Part shown: positions 9,648-19,640 of the stretch, piece by piece
Position numbering within the stretch: position 1 is the first letter of the stretch
How the letters are laid out: each line of letters opens with the position of its first letter
From: Blastomussa wellsi
Lineage: Eukaryota; Cnidaria; Anthozoa; Scleractinia; Plerogyridae
DNA length: 64,000 nucleotides
Assembly (NCBI GenBank): GCA_947652115.1
Contig: OX393562.1
Span: forward strand, 9,844,868-9,908,867
Reading direction: 5' to 3'
Position numbers and translations under genes: made by a program
Notes under the pieces: generated by a model
What the model saw: only the letters and a program-made list of their open reading frames with translations
Told to the model about the DNA's origin: nothing
The model's database searches: none

Positions 9648-12600
9648 ATGCATGATTTGTTCACTGGAAACGTAGCAGAAAACTGGAAAGTCTGGAAACA
9701 AATGTGGAGCAACTACATGGTCATTGCCCAACTAGAAACGAAACCGCCGGCATACAAGGTCGCTTTGTTTCTCCACTGCATCGGTGTTGATGCGATGAAG
9801 ATCTTCAACGCTTTTCACTTCGACAACCCCGAAGATAGGAATGACCTTATGAAAATAATGAAGAAATTCGACGAATTCACCATCGGAGAATTGAATGAAA
9901 CTTTTGAAAGATACGCTTTCAACTCCCGAAACCAGCAAGAAACCGAAAGCATTGACGCCTACGTTACCGCCCTTCGCACACTCGCCAAAACATGCAATTT
10001 TTGCGATTGCATGCGTGATTCTATCATTCGTGACAGGATCGTCCTTGGCATCCAAGATCACCGAACACGAAAACGGCTTTTACAAGAGCGCAGTCTCACT
10101 CTGCCAAAGTGCATCGATCTCTGCAAAAGTTCTGAAGCAACCAACCTACAGCTAAAAACGATCTCTGGTGCACAGACCGACGATGTACACGCCATGAGAG
10201 ATAAAAACCCACCATCAAACCGCCGCGATGACAAGTCAAAGAAAAGCCGCCTCGGAAAACCAAAGACATGCAAATTTTGCGCCAAAGCACATCCTTTCGA
10301 GAAAGGCAAGTGTCCAGCGTGGGGAGCGAAATGTGCGAAATGCGGTGGCAGAAATCATTTCAAAATAGCCTGCACAACTCCTAGTAGGAAAGTGAACAGC
10401 CTGAGAGATGAGTCCTCTGATGACAGCGACGTGGAGTACATTACAAGCATTGTTGCAAAACCGGAAACGATACACACTGTCACGCAAGAGGACTACCCAA
10501 GAGTGATCTACACTGAGATGTTTGTCAACAAGGAGAAGGTGAAGTTTCAAGTCCACAGTGGTGCCTCAGTGAACGTCATTCCTGCTAAGTTCGTGGCTGG
10601 TAAAAAACGCAAGCCCACAGCAAAAACGCTGCACATGTGGAATGACACAACACTCAAACCTTTGGGTTCCTGTCGACTAATCCTCCTCAACCCGAAAAAC
10701 AAGAAGAAGTTCTCAGTAGAATTCATTGTTGTTGACAGACAACTGACCCCACTCATAGGAGCGAAAGCCGCTCAACAAATGGGCCTCATCACTGTCAACA
10801 CTCAGAACTTCGAGATCGCAAAACCACCTGAAAGACCCGGGACACAAGTGAAGAGTCTACAGACAGCAGACGAAATAGTTACAAACTACCCAGAGGTCTT
10901 CCAAAGAGAATTAGGAGCACTGCCAGGAACAGTTCACCTTGAAGTTGAACAAGGCGCAATTCCCGTCGTCGCACCGCCTCGCCGTGTCCCAACATCGCTC
11001 AAGAGCAAACTAAAAGAAGAATTGGATCGACTACAGAAATTGGAGGTTATAGCCCCGATCAATGAGCCCACTCCATGGGTTAGCAGCCTTGCTGTAGCTG
11101 TTAAAAGGTCTGGAGCGCTAAGAATCTGTATCGACCCCAGGCCGCTTAACACCGCCTTGAAGAGAGAAAGGTACCAGCTTCCAGTACTAGAGGACATACT
11201 CCCGGAACTTTCCAAAGCGAGGGTCTTCTCGACTGTCGACCTGAAGTCGGGGTATTGGCATTGTATCCTCGCCCCGGAATCTAGCACACTCACGACCTTC
11301 GCGACCCCCTATGGAAGGTACAGATGGTTACGCCTGCCCTTCGGTCTCTCCGCTTCATCCGAGATATTCCAGAAGCATCTGACCCATGCCTTGGAAAACC
11401 TTCCTGGTGTTCTGTGCATTGCCGACGACATCCTCGTTTATGGCACGGGAGAAACCGAAGAGGAAGCGACCGCAAACCATGACAAAGGCCTGCAGGATCT
11501 CCTCCAGAGGTGCAAGGAGCGTGGTATCGTCCTAAACCCAGACAAGATGAAGCTGAGAGTGAGCGAGGTAAATTTTATGGGACACCTCCTGACGAACAAG
11601 GGCCTTAAACCAGATCCTGCCAAAGTAGAAGCAGTCATGAAGATGCCCAAGCCACAAGACGTGGAAGGGGTTCAGCGCCTCAACGGATTCGTCAACTATC
11701 TGGCCAAGTTCCTCCCTAAGCTATCTGAAGTCATGGAGCCGATTCGCCGCCTGACTCGTAAAGATACTCCATGGAACTGGTCCTCGGAACAAGACCAGGC
11801 ATTCACTAGCGTGCAACGGCTAGTGACAGAAGCACCCGTTCTGTGTTATTACGACCCTTCAAAGGAGCTGACCACACAGTGCGATGCGAGCCAGAGTGGC
11901 CTTGGTGCCGCGATACTTCAGAATGGCAAGCCTATTGAGTACACAAGCAGAGCCCTCACTGATACAGAAACCCGGTATGCTCAAATAGAGAAGGAGCTGC
12001 TGGCGATTGTCTTCGCTCTTGAACGTTTCAACCAGTGCACATTTGGTCGACACGTACACGTTGAAAGTGACCACAAGCCTCTCGAAGCAATTCTGGGGAA
12101 ACCATAGCCCGCGCACCCCGTCGCCTCCAGTTAATGATGATGAGGTTACAGAAATATGACTTCACTGTGCACTATGAGCGTGGCAAAAACATGCACCTGG
12201 CCGACATGCTGTCACGGGCCTACCTGCCCTACAAAGGCAAAGAGGAAGATGAGTTTGAATCAGTCAACATGGTCAGTTATCTGCCTATATCCGACCAACG
12301 TCTAGACGAGATAAGAGCAGAGACCAGGAAAGACCAGTCCCTGCGAGAGTTGTCAGAGACTATTCTCATAGGATGGCCTGAAAAAAAGGAAGATGCCCCA
12401 GTTTTGACACACCCTTACTTCAGCATGCGAGACGAGCTCACTGTGCAAGACGGGCTAGTCTTCAAAGGGAACTCTGTCGTGATACCAAAGAGCCTTCGCA
12501 CAGATATGAAGATGAAGATTCACTCGTCCCACCTCGGAATAGAAGCTTGTCTGAGGCGCGCACGAGAGTGTATCTACTGGCCAGGCATGTCTGCAGAAAT

Positions 12601-12688
12601 GAAGCAGTACATCTCCACTTGCGAAACATGCAGAGAGCTCGACACCACGGCTCACGCCAAGGAGAACACTGTTTTGATTACCCATTGA
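9648..12688 (+). pseudogene. Ty3/gypsy gag-pol polyprotein, decayed
   Basis: One frame runs 9648-12107: Gag (residues 1 to about 200, with ENWKVWKQMW), two zinc-knuckle-like clusters (about 207-245, CKFC...CAKCGGRNHFKIAC), a protease region (about 300), RT (about 490-600, with IADDILVYG as the YxDD-type box) and RNase H (about 743, QCDASQSGLGAA). The protease reads VHSGAS where the family has the catalytic D[ST]G, so the aspartate is lost. A one-base deletion creates a stop at 12105-12107; the protein resumes in the next frame from about 12108. The integrase H2C2 zinc finger (HSSHLG...CETCRE) is present, but the frame ends at 12688 with no DDE core. The element is therefore dead for autonomous transposition. 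Domain order RT-RNase H-integrase is standard for Ty3/gypsy. Confidence 0.93.
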
Positions 12689-12748
12689 TTTTTGAACTCA
12701 AATGACATTGACAATTGTCCCATGAATTCCTTTCCATTTTTCATTTTA

Positions 12749-12760
12749 CAAAAGGGAGGA
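12749..12760 (+). promoter_or_regulatory. Polypurine tract
   Basis: 'caaaagggagga' immediately precedes a TG-starting LTR, as expected for plus-strand priming. Confidence 0.6.
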
Positions 12761-12909
12761 TGTTACAATACTTGCGTGATTATATTGTTACAACACTTGC
12801 GTGATTATAGTTACCTCGGCTAGGATCGAATAACGCTCTTGTAATTTTATCGTATCATATAGCAATGAGCTCTAAATAAAGATCTTGAAACATAGATTAC
12901 GTCAACACA
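12761..12909 (+). repeat. Right LTR of the gypsy element (short)
   Basis: It begins TGTTACAATACTTGCG after the polypurine tract and appears to end ...CAACACA. It contains a 24-bp internal tandem duplication (12761-12784 and 12786-12809) and an AATAAA polyadenylation signal near 12876. The matching left LTR could not be located. Confidence 0.55.
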
Positions 12910-12914
12910 ATGGT

Positions 12915-13480
12915 TTTATTCGATAGTTCCAATTTTAAAGAAAAGAGAATCTTTCTCAGGGCAAGAACATCTTCCAAGGCATCATGTGCGTCGAAGGTTT
13001 GATAAAACAGGGTCTTGTAAATAGAGGACTGATTAGTTTTCGGAAATGTGCCATCGACGTTCTGTAAAGCAGGAAGTTGACAAATCGATGTTCTGTGTGG
13101 GCATAATGTAGACTGAGAACTTGTGTGAAGCAGATTTGTCAGTTACCGATAGTTGGCAGATTTCGGCAGATTTACCAGTTGCATTTGTTTCAGTGACAAA
13201 TATTAAGAAGTAGTAGAAAATGTTATCATCGTATTTCACTTGTTTTGCAACAGGCCTAAGGGTAATTTTGCGGGCAAAGTTCTCAATTTCTTTTAACCGG
13301 ATCAGTGGCATTGCCATTACACATGCTTGATAATTGGTGGTAGAGGACATCATAGATGTCAAGTCAACATTTAGGCCAATACCTGTTTCACAAGTTTTGC
13401 CCTCTCGAGCTTCTTTCTTGGCTGTCTGTGAACACTTTTGAGAATTAAGTTGAGATCTTCTGCGTTTAAGTGCCAATTTC
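12915..13480 (-). pseudogene. DEDDh 3'-5' exonuclease relic (TREX/PML-type)
   Basis: On the minus strand the first part (13476 to about 13080) contains 'ETNATGKSAEICQLS', FSVYIMPTQNID and neighbouring strands. This corresponds to the DxE...AEIiQl motif I of DEDDh exonucleases, but the aspartate position is V. The last part, in another frame (about 13040-12915), contains FDAHDALEDVLALRKIL, which carries the terminal H-x4-D catalytic motif. The middle of the fold is missing and the two ends are in different frames, so this is a broken copy. Families of such exonuclease domains are common in cnidarian genomes, often joined to PML-like or repeat proteins. The gypsy LTR ends directly next to it. 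Confidence 0.6.
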
Positions 13481-13524
13481 TGAATTTTTCGAAAATCCCG
13501 CGTCAGTTACGAATTTTCGATTTT

Positions 13525-13577
13525 CTTCACCTCTTGCCCAAATAACCTCTATAGTAGAGCATTTTCAAAAATAACAT
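13525..13577. repeat. Inverted repeat, left arm
   Basis: 'cttgcccaaataacctcta' and flanks reappear inverted at 14958-15010. The two arms bracket 1.4 kb that holds the QRICH1-like exon; the pair may be the TIRs of a DNA element. Confidence 0.7.
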
Positions 13578-14060
13578 TCAAAGTTTCATCATGGTTTTAT
13601 TTTTTTTCGAAATCTGGTAAAGTTTGAAAATACAGCAAATTAGCGTCCTTTCAGTCACGCAACTCATCAAAAAATGCATATTTTAATCTCACTCGTACAA
13701 AATAAACCTATGTTCTCTATCAATGAAATTTTAATAAGATTTCTCAAACTCATTAATAATTCATCAAGTGAAAAACCAATTGCGTGCCCGCATTTAGGTC
13801 ACATGGATGCACTTTGATACCACAGTAAAGAACAGCATGTTTGGATATCTCCAAACACATGTGTTTGGAAATCAATTAGTAAAAGCAATACACAACTTGA
13901 ACAAAGCTTTATTATTTCTATTGTTTGCTGTTTACATTTACGTTTAAAGTGCAATTCAAAAACGTTCCTGAAAAGTAGCAAATCATAAATTTCGTAAACA
14001 TTCTAAGTTTCTATATCACATAAAGCACACTGGATTAAACTATAACTTCTCCAAACTTAC

Positions 14061-14476
14061 CTTATCACTGCTGTCTAAAGGATTCAATGCATTCCCTCCA
14101 TTTACGACCTCCAAATGCCCCTTTAAGCCACAAACAATTCCATACAAGGAACGAGGCAGATAGCAACCACCGTTCTTATTAGCAACTACTTGGATGAATT
14201 TTGTGAGCCAATAGTTTAGAGAAAGACAATCCAGGTCCTCCAACTTCTCTTCAAGACTTTGCACACGGTCGAGATCATAATCTTTGGACACGCTTCCCGG
14301 GTCAAGTATACAGAATTTTTGCTTGTGCGCTGCTTGCCAAGTTTTGAAACCTCAATGGCCCGCTTGTCTTTGTAATGTGTACTTTTAGGCTTGGACTGTA
14401 CAAGCAAAGAATCTTGTTTTTGCACACTTTTGGGCGGTTGAAACCGGCAAGATTCATCCTCAGCTAACCCGTCCAT
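14061..14476 (-). pseudogene. QRICH1/ZMYM-like (Crypton-related) domain exon with a frameshift
   Basis: An ATG at 14476 opens a minus-strand frame ending its useful part at 'DKRAIEV'. The homologous continuation (FKTWQAAHKQKFCILDPGS) is one frame away, as if one T were lost from a T run near 14350. The second frame carries LDCLSLNYWLTKFIQVVANK followed by GGCYLPRSLYGIVCGLKGHL. This is the helical 'YWL.kFv.ev...dG..Yp..sLy.i..gl.rhL' segment found in QRICH1/ZMYM2/KIAA1958-like proteins and Crypton-derived recombinases. The exon ends at a canonical donor (gataag|gtaagt, 14061/14060). The tyrosine-recombinase domain, if any, would lie at lower coordinates and was not seen. Confidence 0.65.
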
Positions 14477-14957
14477 TTTTAGAAACTAGCAGGACGTCAC
14501 TGAATGCAAATTGTGGCTACTACCGGTAATTGAAATAAACAAGCTTCAGTTGTGAAAAACACAGACATTATCATCACAAACTGTGCGCTGATTGAACCAA
14601 AGAAAGCAAAAATCATATGCTTATGTGTTTTTTTTCTTTCTTTTGTTCTTCTGTTTTCTTTTTTCTTTTCTTTGCAATTAGGCACCAATTGAGAAGCCAT
14701 TTTAAAAACTTGTGCTTCATGTTTTTCGTGTTTTTCGGGTAATAACATCACTTTTCTCGTGTTTGGAAACCCCAGTAAAACACTCGCACCCGTTTTTGAA
14801 ATATTACATAAACAAGTTCCCGATCTTCCCATTGCACTAGTTTATTTGAGATAAGCTCGAAAATTATAAACGTTTCAGCCATTAGAAGACACCCCATTTC
14901 GGCGATTTGAAAATCTAGCAAATTTTCTCCAATTTCAACACTAAAGAAACCCATGAT

Positions 14958-15010
14958 GTTAGTTTTGAAAATGCTTTACTGTAGAGGTTATTTGGGCAAG
15001 AGATGAAGGA
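14958..15010. repeat. Inverted repeat, right arm
   Basis: This is the partner of 13525-13577. It abuts the left edge of the large palindrome at about 15013. Confidence 0.7.
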
Positions 15011-15012
15011 AT

Positions 15013-15521
15013 TTTAGTGTTCGCAAGAGAAAACAAAGCAAAGTTCACTGATTTGGTTGAACAAGAACTCCATAAGTAAACTTTTCAAGACAAAAAAAAA
15101 AACGGTGAAATGCAATATATGTCACATTATTTTAAAGAAACAGAACCCCATGTTATCCAAAGGCATGAAGAAGAAAAGATTGAAATTGAATTCAATAATT
15201 TCATTGAAAATATCAATGGAGAAATAGAAAACTGGTCTGAGATGGGATCAGATTGGGACGTTGATGGAACAGATACTGCGTACGTGAATGTCGCACGCTA
15301 TGAACCAATGAGCGCAGGAACTTATTTGCCTCTTCCAGCCAAACTGGCAAACAAGAAAGCCATAACCAACGTAAAAAACAGGGACAATGAATGTTTGAAG
15401 TGGACACTCAGAGCTGCTTTGTTTCCTGCACCAATTAATAAGAACCAAAGTAGACAAAGCAGCTATCCGGTCAACGATGGTATCGACTACAACGGCATCG
15501 ATTTCCCAACACCGGTAAAAC
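15013..15521 (+). pseudogene. Polinton-type protein-primed DNA polymerase B, N-terminal fragment (left arm)
   Basis: The segment encodes pieces of the conserved region upstream of Polinton/Maverick and related viral-type PolB genes. 'VFARENKAKFTDLVEQ' lies at about 15018-15065, then NWSEMGSDWDVDG at about 15230, then YEPMSAGTYLPLPAKLANKK and INVKN-like 'TNVKNRDNECLKW' (about 15300-15400), then 'GIDYNGIDFPTPVKQ' up to 15521. A frame break separates the first piece from the rest. The polymerase catalytic domain is absent. Recognition of this block is from memory of Polinton/adintovirus proteins in invertebrate genomes. Confidence 0.6.
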
Positions 15522-15600
15522 AGGTCAGGTCTACCGCCCTTTCAGCTACCAGTTTGGAGAGGATATGGGAGGACATCGCATTTTTTTTCGTTTGGCACAC

Positions 15601-15705
15601 GCTGCCTCCAGCAAAATACCAGCAACAACAGCAGCGGCAACAACAACGACAACAACAACAAATACCGGCAACAACTACAACAAATACCGGCAACAACGGC
15701 ACTCT
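15601..15705 (+). repeat. CAA/CAG-rich simple repeat in the left arm
   Basis: 'caacaacag', 'caacaacaacga' and 'aataccggcaacaac' iterations lie between two copies of a 'ttttttcgtttggca' block. The right arm has no such repeat, so this is an arm-specific insertion or expansion. Confidence 0.8.
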
Positions 15706-15750
15706 TTTTTTCGTTTGGCATACCACTGCGGCTATTTTTCGAAGGGCAGT

Positions 15751-18467
15751 ATGGTAGCTTTTGCCCGCCAATTACAGAAATACGCTGAAAAATATACCAA
15801 GCTACCACAGCCTCTAGCGACGACAACGGCAGTAGAAGCAACTTTTCACAACATGGGAATCCGTTCGAAAAAGGCCGTCGCCCACCATCTGCTGCTCGAA
15901 AACGCCTACGACAACAACCTTCTCCGCGACATTTCCAAGGTAGACTATCTCGCTGGCAACCTTGGCCAGACAAATCTCCAACCTCTCGAAGGTCTTCCTC
16001 CATTTGTCGACGATATCTATACCTTCAAGAAACATGCACCGCACACAGTTTGTATTGAAAGGCCATAAAACATCCTGCACGACAGATGAGAACGGGAGTG
16101 CCAAACATATCGTGTCCTGAATCGCAATTGCAGCTCGCGAGGCCTTTGGGACAGCACCAGACGGCATCAACCGCGGCCATATCGAAACAAACATTGTGCA
16201 CACCATCGCGGCAAGAAACGATGTCAAAGGCAGCACAATTCGGGCCATAATCGCAAGGATCGAGAGAAATACATACTGCAAGGCCCGGGAAGCATGGAAA
16301 AAATCTATCCCGGGGAAGAGCCCGCAGGCTTCTTTGTTGCGAAAGTCGACATGTCCGAGATCCCACTCGACGAAAAGCAAGAGGGCCTTCCAGCCTTCGA
16401 GCGGTTGCTGCTAGCACACTGAAATGGGATATACTCGATCGATTGCACACAGGATTTATCCAGAACTCTGGATCGAGAGGCCCTGGTTTCCTTCCTGCGC
16501 GAAGAACAAGGCTTCCGCGACAAGGGAAGCTTCGCCGCCGCGATCGGAGAAGAAACGCTGACTATACTCGGCAACACAGACAGCGTCGGCAACAACTGTT
16601 GCACGTGGATTGGGACAACCAGCAACGGTGGTACAGCTCGCAAGAAGATATACAACAAAATAGTTTCGAATTTTGAGGCCGGAGAGGTTCGCAGCCAGTT
16701 TGGAGGCCATCTTGCAGAGTATGCTGACTGTCCCAACAAACATCTTCGCTGGACATTCTTGCAGCCAGATGTGCAGGCAACGGGGTGTACAACACTAGAA
16801 ACAACCCTGTATGCATGCAACATAGAAAATATACCAGTCGGAAACGTCTTGCAGGAGGTTTTTACCCTTGTTTTGAAGCCAGCGGAAACCGAGGGTCTCT
16901 TCGTGGTCCAACCCCCAACAAAGCAGTGGGAGAATCTCGCAGCCAACCTCGATCGATGCCTGGTCGTGGCCGACAGACCAGAATGCACTATTTGGGTCGG
17001 CTGGTGCGCCAACACACAAACACGCAGGCTATGTGGCGTTCGGATCCAAACACCCGCGGCAAACATGGCAGACGACGCAGCATGGAACAAAACTGTGGAA
17101 TGGGCGACAGCAGATTTTGGGTTTCGAGCTTGCCCGATATTCCGGCTCGACATCGTTGGTGCCAACGAAGAAGTTGTGGAGATTGTCGCACTACGTTGCA
17201 ACACAAAAGCAGCTGATTCGAACACAATATTGGCCGCAAGCAAAAAACCGACACAGCTCCACCCGAACATGACAGACCTCTCGACAATGCTGCCACCATC
17301 AAGACAGTATCGTGGGTCTCGAGGACAAAGAAATTCCACGCATTCGGCAGGAACAAATCGGATTTCGACCTCCAAGAAGTTCCCAAAATCGCTCGAGAAC
17401 AAGAAGTCTACAGTCTATCCACACGGAATAGGGCAAAAAGGCTCCAGGAGATCTGGGAAGCCGCAGAAGAAGAAGATTGGTGAAGAACAGTTCTGGCCAG
17501 AGTCGAGGAAGAAAAGAAAAGAAAACAAGAAGTCCAAGACCACCACAAAAAACAGTTGGAAAGAATAGCCCACGTTGTCGAAGCCAGAACACGATAAAGA
17601 CAGCTGTCCGGAAAAATATATAAACAAGTAGAAGAAAAGCTTGGGAAGCCCAAAACAGAGAAAATTGCGAACCTACCTACCAATAGAATTTGGAATGTAC
17701 TTGGCTACAGGCGGCAAAAAAACAAGCAGAGCAAGCCTAGAGTTGTTTTGCGAGAGGAAAAGCCACCACAACAAGCAAGTCCTACAGCGTATGCAGCAGC
17801 CAATGCAGAACCCAATGCAGAAGATGCGGATGCAGTGGTAGTGTGGGCAACCCAAAAACTAGCTAGAATACTCGATGCCTGCGAGAAATTCTTCGAGTCT
17901 GCCAAGGACTCCTACGGCAGGGCAACATTCTGGCTTGTCTCGAAAGGGGAAGATATTCTGCGAGGTCTGGCGCTTCTTATACAACCCTCTAGGTCTTTCG
18001 AGACGAACAACGGCAAGACTATTGTATACAACCCAATCGAGGTTCTTTCCTCCCCAGACCCAAAAAGGACAGCTTCGCTACAGCTCCTCGAAGAGGAAAC
18101 AGCGAAAAGACTCGGGGAGGTGCCTCGAACCATCATAAACTATCTCCACGAAAGGCTCCCGCCAAAGCAGAAAGAAACAAAAAAAGCTCTAGACATCCCA
18201 CCAGGAGAATACATTTGCCAAGGCTTTGTCAATACAACATTCCGAAACAACCCACGCACAATTCTATTTCTGCTTCCTCTTGGGGAGGACCGCAAACCGG
18301 CAACAGACATGGAAACCCCAGCCTGGGGCTATTTTCTGCAACGAGAGGTCGATGCGCAAGGTGGTGTCGAAGAGCTCCGCAAAAAAAGAAACCAATTGTT
18401 CTGCAGCATCGAAGACGAGAGGACAACACCACAAAAAAAGAAAGATCGCCTTGTTGTATTGTCCTAG
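15751..18467 (+). pseudogene. Unrecognised large protein, copy 1 (left arm), multiple frameshifts
   Basis: The copy is spread over several frames: N-terminal part 15751-16068 (NMGIRSKKAVAHHLLLENAY, DYLAGNLGQTNLQPLEGLPP), a middle part about 16440-17280 (IDCTQDLSRTLDREALVSFL, GGHLAEYADCPN, LFVVQPPTKQWENLAANLDR) and a C-terminal part 17748-18467 (VWATQKLARILDAC, NPRTILFLLPLGED). A charged coiled-coil-like stretch of E/K/Q-rich residues lies between the last two. All blocks recur in the right arm and, more diverged, at 46431-49151. Conservation between diverged copies shows the protein was once under selection. The 'IDxTQDxSxTLDR' and 'GC[TR]xxETTLY' blocks are vaguely like plasmid/viral replication initiators, but I cannot assign a family. 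At least three frameshifts and in-frame stops make this copy dead. Confidence 0.6.
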
Positions 18468-18544
18468 AACTTGGCAACAACACCTACTCTGGTTTGGGAA
18501 CAACAATGGTCCCACCAGGAAGACAGAAACAAAGACCTCCTCCA

Positions 18545-18775
18545 TAGGCTACAGCGAAGAGCTCCCCATGGTCCCAAGCATTTTTTCGAGGTCTCCGCAT
18601 CTATTGTGCCCACAATGCGGGCCATCGGTTCGACAAGCGTTCTAGAATAGCTCCGAAGAGCAGCCCTATCTTCCCAACAAGCTTTTTCTTCTAGCTCCTC
18701 GTATTGTTTCTCACAGACAAGAAACTGGTCGAAAGGAAACCGCGGTGCACAACCTTTTCTTCGCACAAGCTCCAT
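18545..18775 (-). CDS. Second element protein, C-terminal domain (unrecognised)
   Basis: From an ATG at 18775 the minus strand encodes 'MELVRRKGCAPRFPFDQF', then CWEDRAALRSYS and IVGTIDAETSKK. The matching end block 'ELFAVAYGG...GG..VV' follows after a frame change near 18560. The same order (CWKDWRALGKFC, IVGHIDAETAEK, ELFVVACRG, GGLVV) is encoded at 46234-46425, so this is a real conserved domain, convergent with the large protein in both elements. It may be the 3' part of the HTH/coiled-coil protein upstream (18789-19640), from which it is separated by a stop. Function unknown. Confidence 0.5.
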
Positions 18776-18788
18776 TGTTCTTTGTATA

Positions 18789-19640
18789 CTACTGTTGTTG
18801 TTCGTTTCCAATTGCGAGCACTCTATTCCATTGCACGAATTCCTTTTTTGTTCGCAGACTTTGTGGATTGTGCACAGGCTGCTGTGGCGGGTTGGCCAAC
18901 TCCTCCTTTGGGGCATTCTGTTGTTGCCACTCTTCGAATTTTGGCCGCAGTGCATACAGAAGAAAAAGGAGAGCTGCAACCCCCATCCCAATTCCAAAAA
19001 CTTGTGCAACACCCCAAACAGCAGAAGTTGCAGCATTGGCGGCACCGACTATTTTGTCTGTTTCTGCACGCAGGGCATTGCCATTTTTTTCTATACTCTC
19101 CAAGATTCCTCCGCCTGTTTCTTCCACTTCCGCTTCCAGCCCTTGCAAACCTTCCCCAATCTCCTCCACATCTTCGTAGTGGCTTTGTTGGGTCTCCAAC
19201 AACAAATCCATATTTTTCTGCAGATCCTGCACGGCGGCCAGGATCTGCGGCAGAAGAACATCCTGCCACTTTTTGGTTTCTGCGGGCCATGCAGCCGCGG
19301 TTTCTGCGGTTTCTGCAGGCTTTGCTGACCTTGCAGCCACGGTTTCTGCTGTTTCTGCTGTTGCAGGCCTTGCAGCCGATATTTCTGTTTCTGCTGTTTC
19401 GGTTGGTTTCGAGGTTTTTCCATCGAAAACGCCTGCTTTTCTCCATATTCTGTAGAGCCGTGTTGTGCCAATACCGAATTTCTTTTGTACCTCCTTGGGT
19501 GCTAGTGTTCCTCTTGCAGCGACAATTTCTCGAATTTCTTCAGGCGAAAGCGCTTTGGCAGAAGGCATTGCAGGTATTTTTTGCAAGTATATTCCTCGGG
19601 CACCATATCCAAATAGAAAAATTGGAATCCCTGGTATTGC
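18789..19640 (-). CDS. Second element protein: HTH + A/E/T repeats + coiled coil + membrane segment
   Basis: The minus-strand frame begins in the palindrome centre near 19570 with 'MPSAKALSPEEIREIVAARG', followed by KEVQKKFGIGTTRLYRIWRK. This is a helix-turn-helix like those of transposase/resolvase N-termini. Next come A-E-T-rich iterations ('PAETAETAAAW' and relatives, from a 15-bp DNA repeat), a long heptad-like stretch (LLPQILAAVQDLQKNMDLLL; GEGLQGLEAEVEETGGG) and one hydrophobic segment (VFGIGMGVAALLFLLYAL) near the C-terminus. The frame is open to about 18789. The upstream part of the same frame (19641-19901) belongs to the right-arm copy of the large protein. I do not recognise the protein; a DNA-binding, membrane-anchored coiled-coil protein is an inference from composition. 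Confidence 0.55.
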   Translation of the reverse strand, partial: AIPGIPIFLFGYGARGIYLQKIPAMPSAKALSPEEIREIVAARGTLAPKEVQKKFGIGTTRLYRIWRKAGVFDGKTSKPTETAETEISAARPATAETAETVAARSAKPAETAETAAAWPAETKKWQDVLLPQILAAVQDLQKNMDLLLETQQSHYEDVEEIGEGLQGLEAEVEETGGGILESIEKNGNALRAETDKIVGAANAATSAVWGVAQVFGIGMGVAALLFLLYALRPKFEEWQQQNAPKEELANPPQQPVHNPQSLRTKKEFVQWNRVLAIGNEQQQ

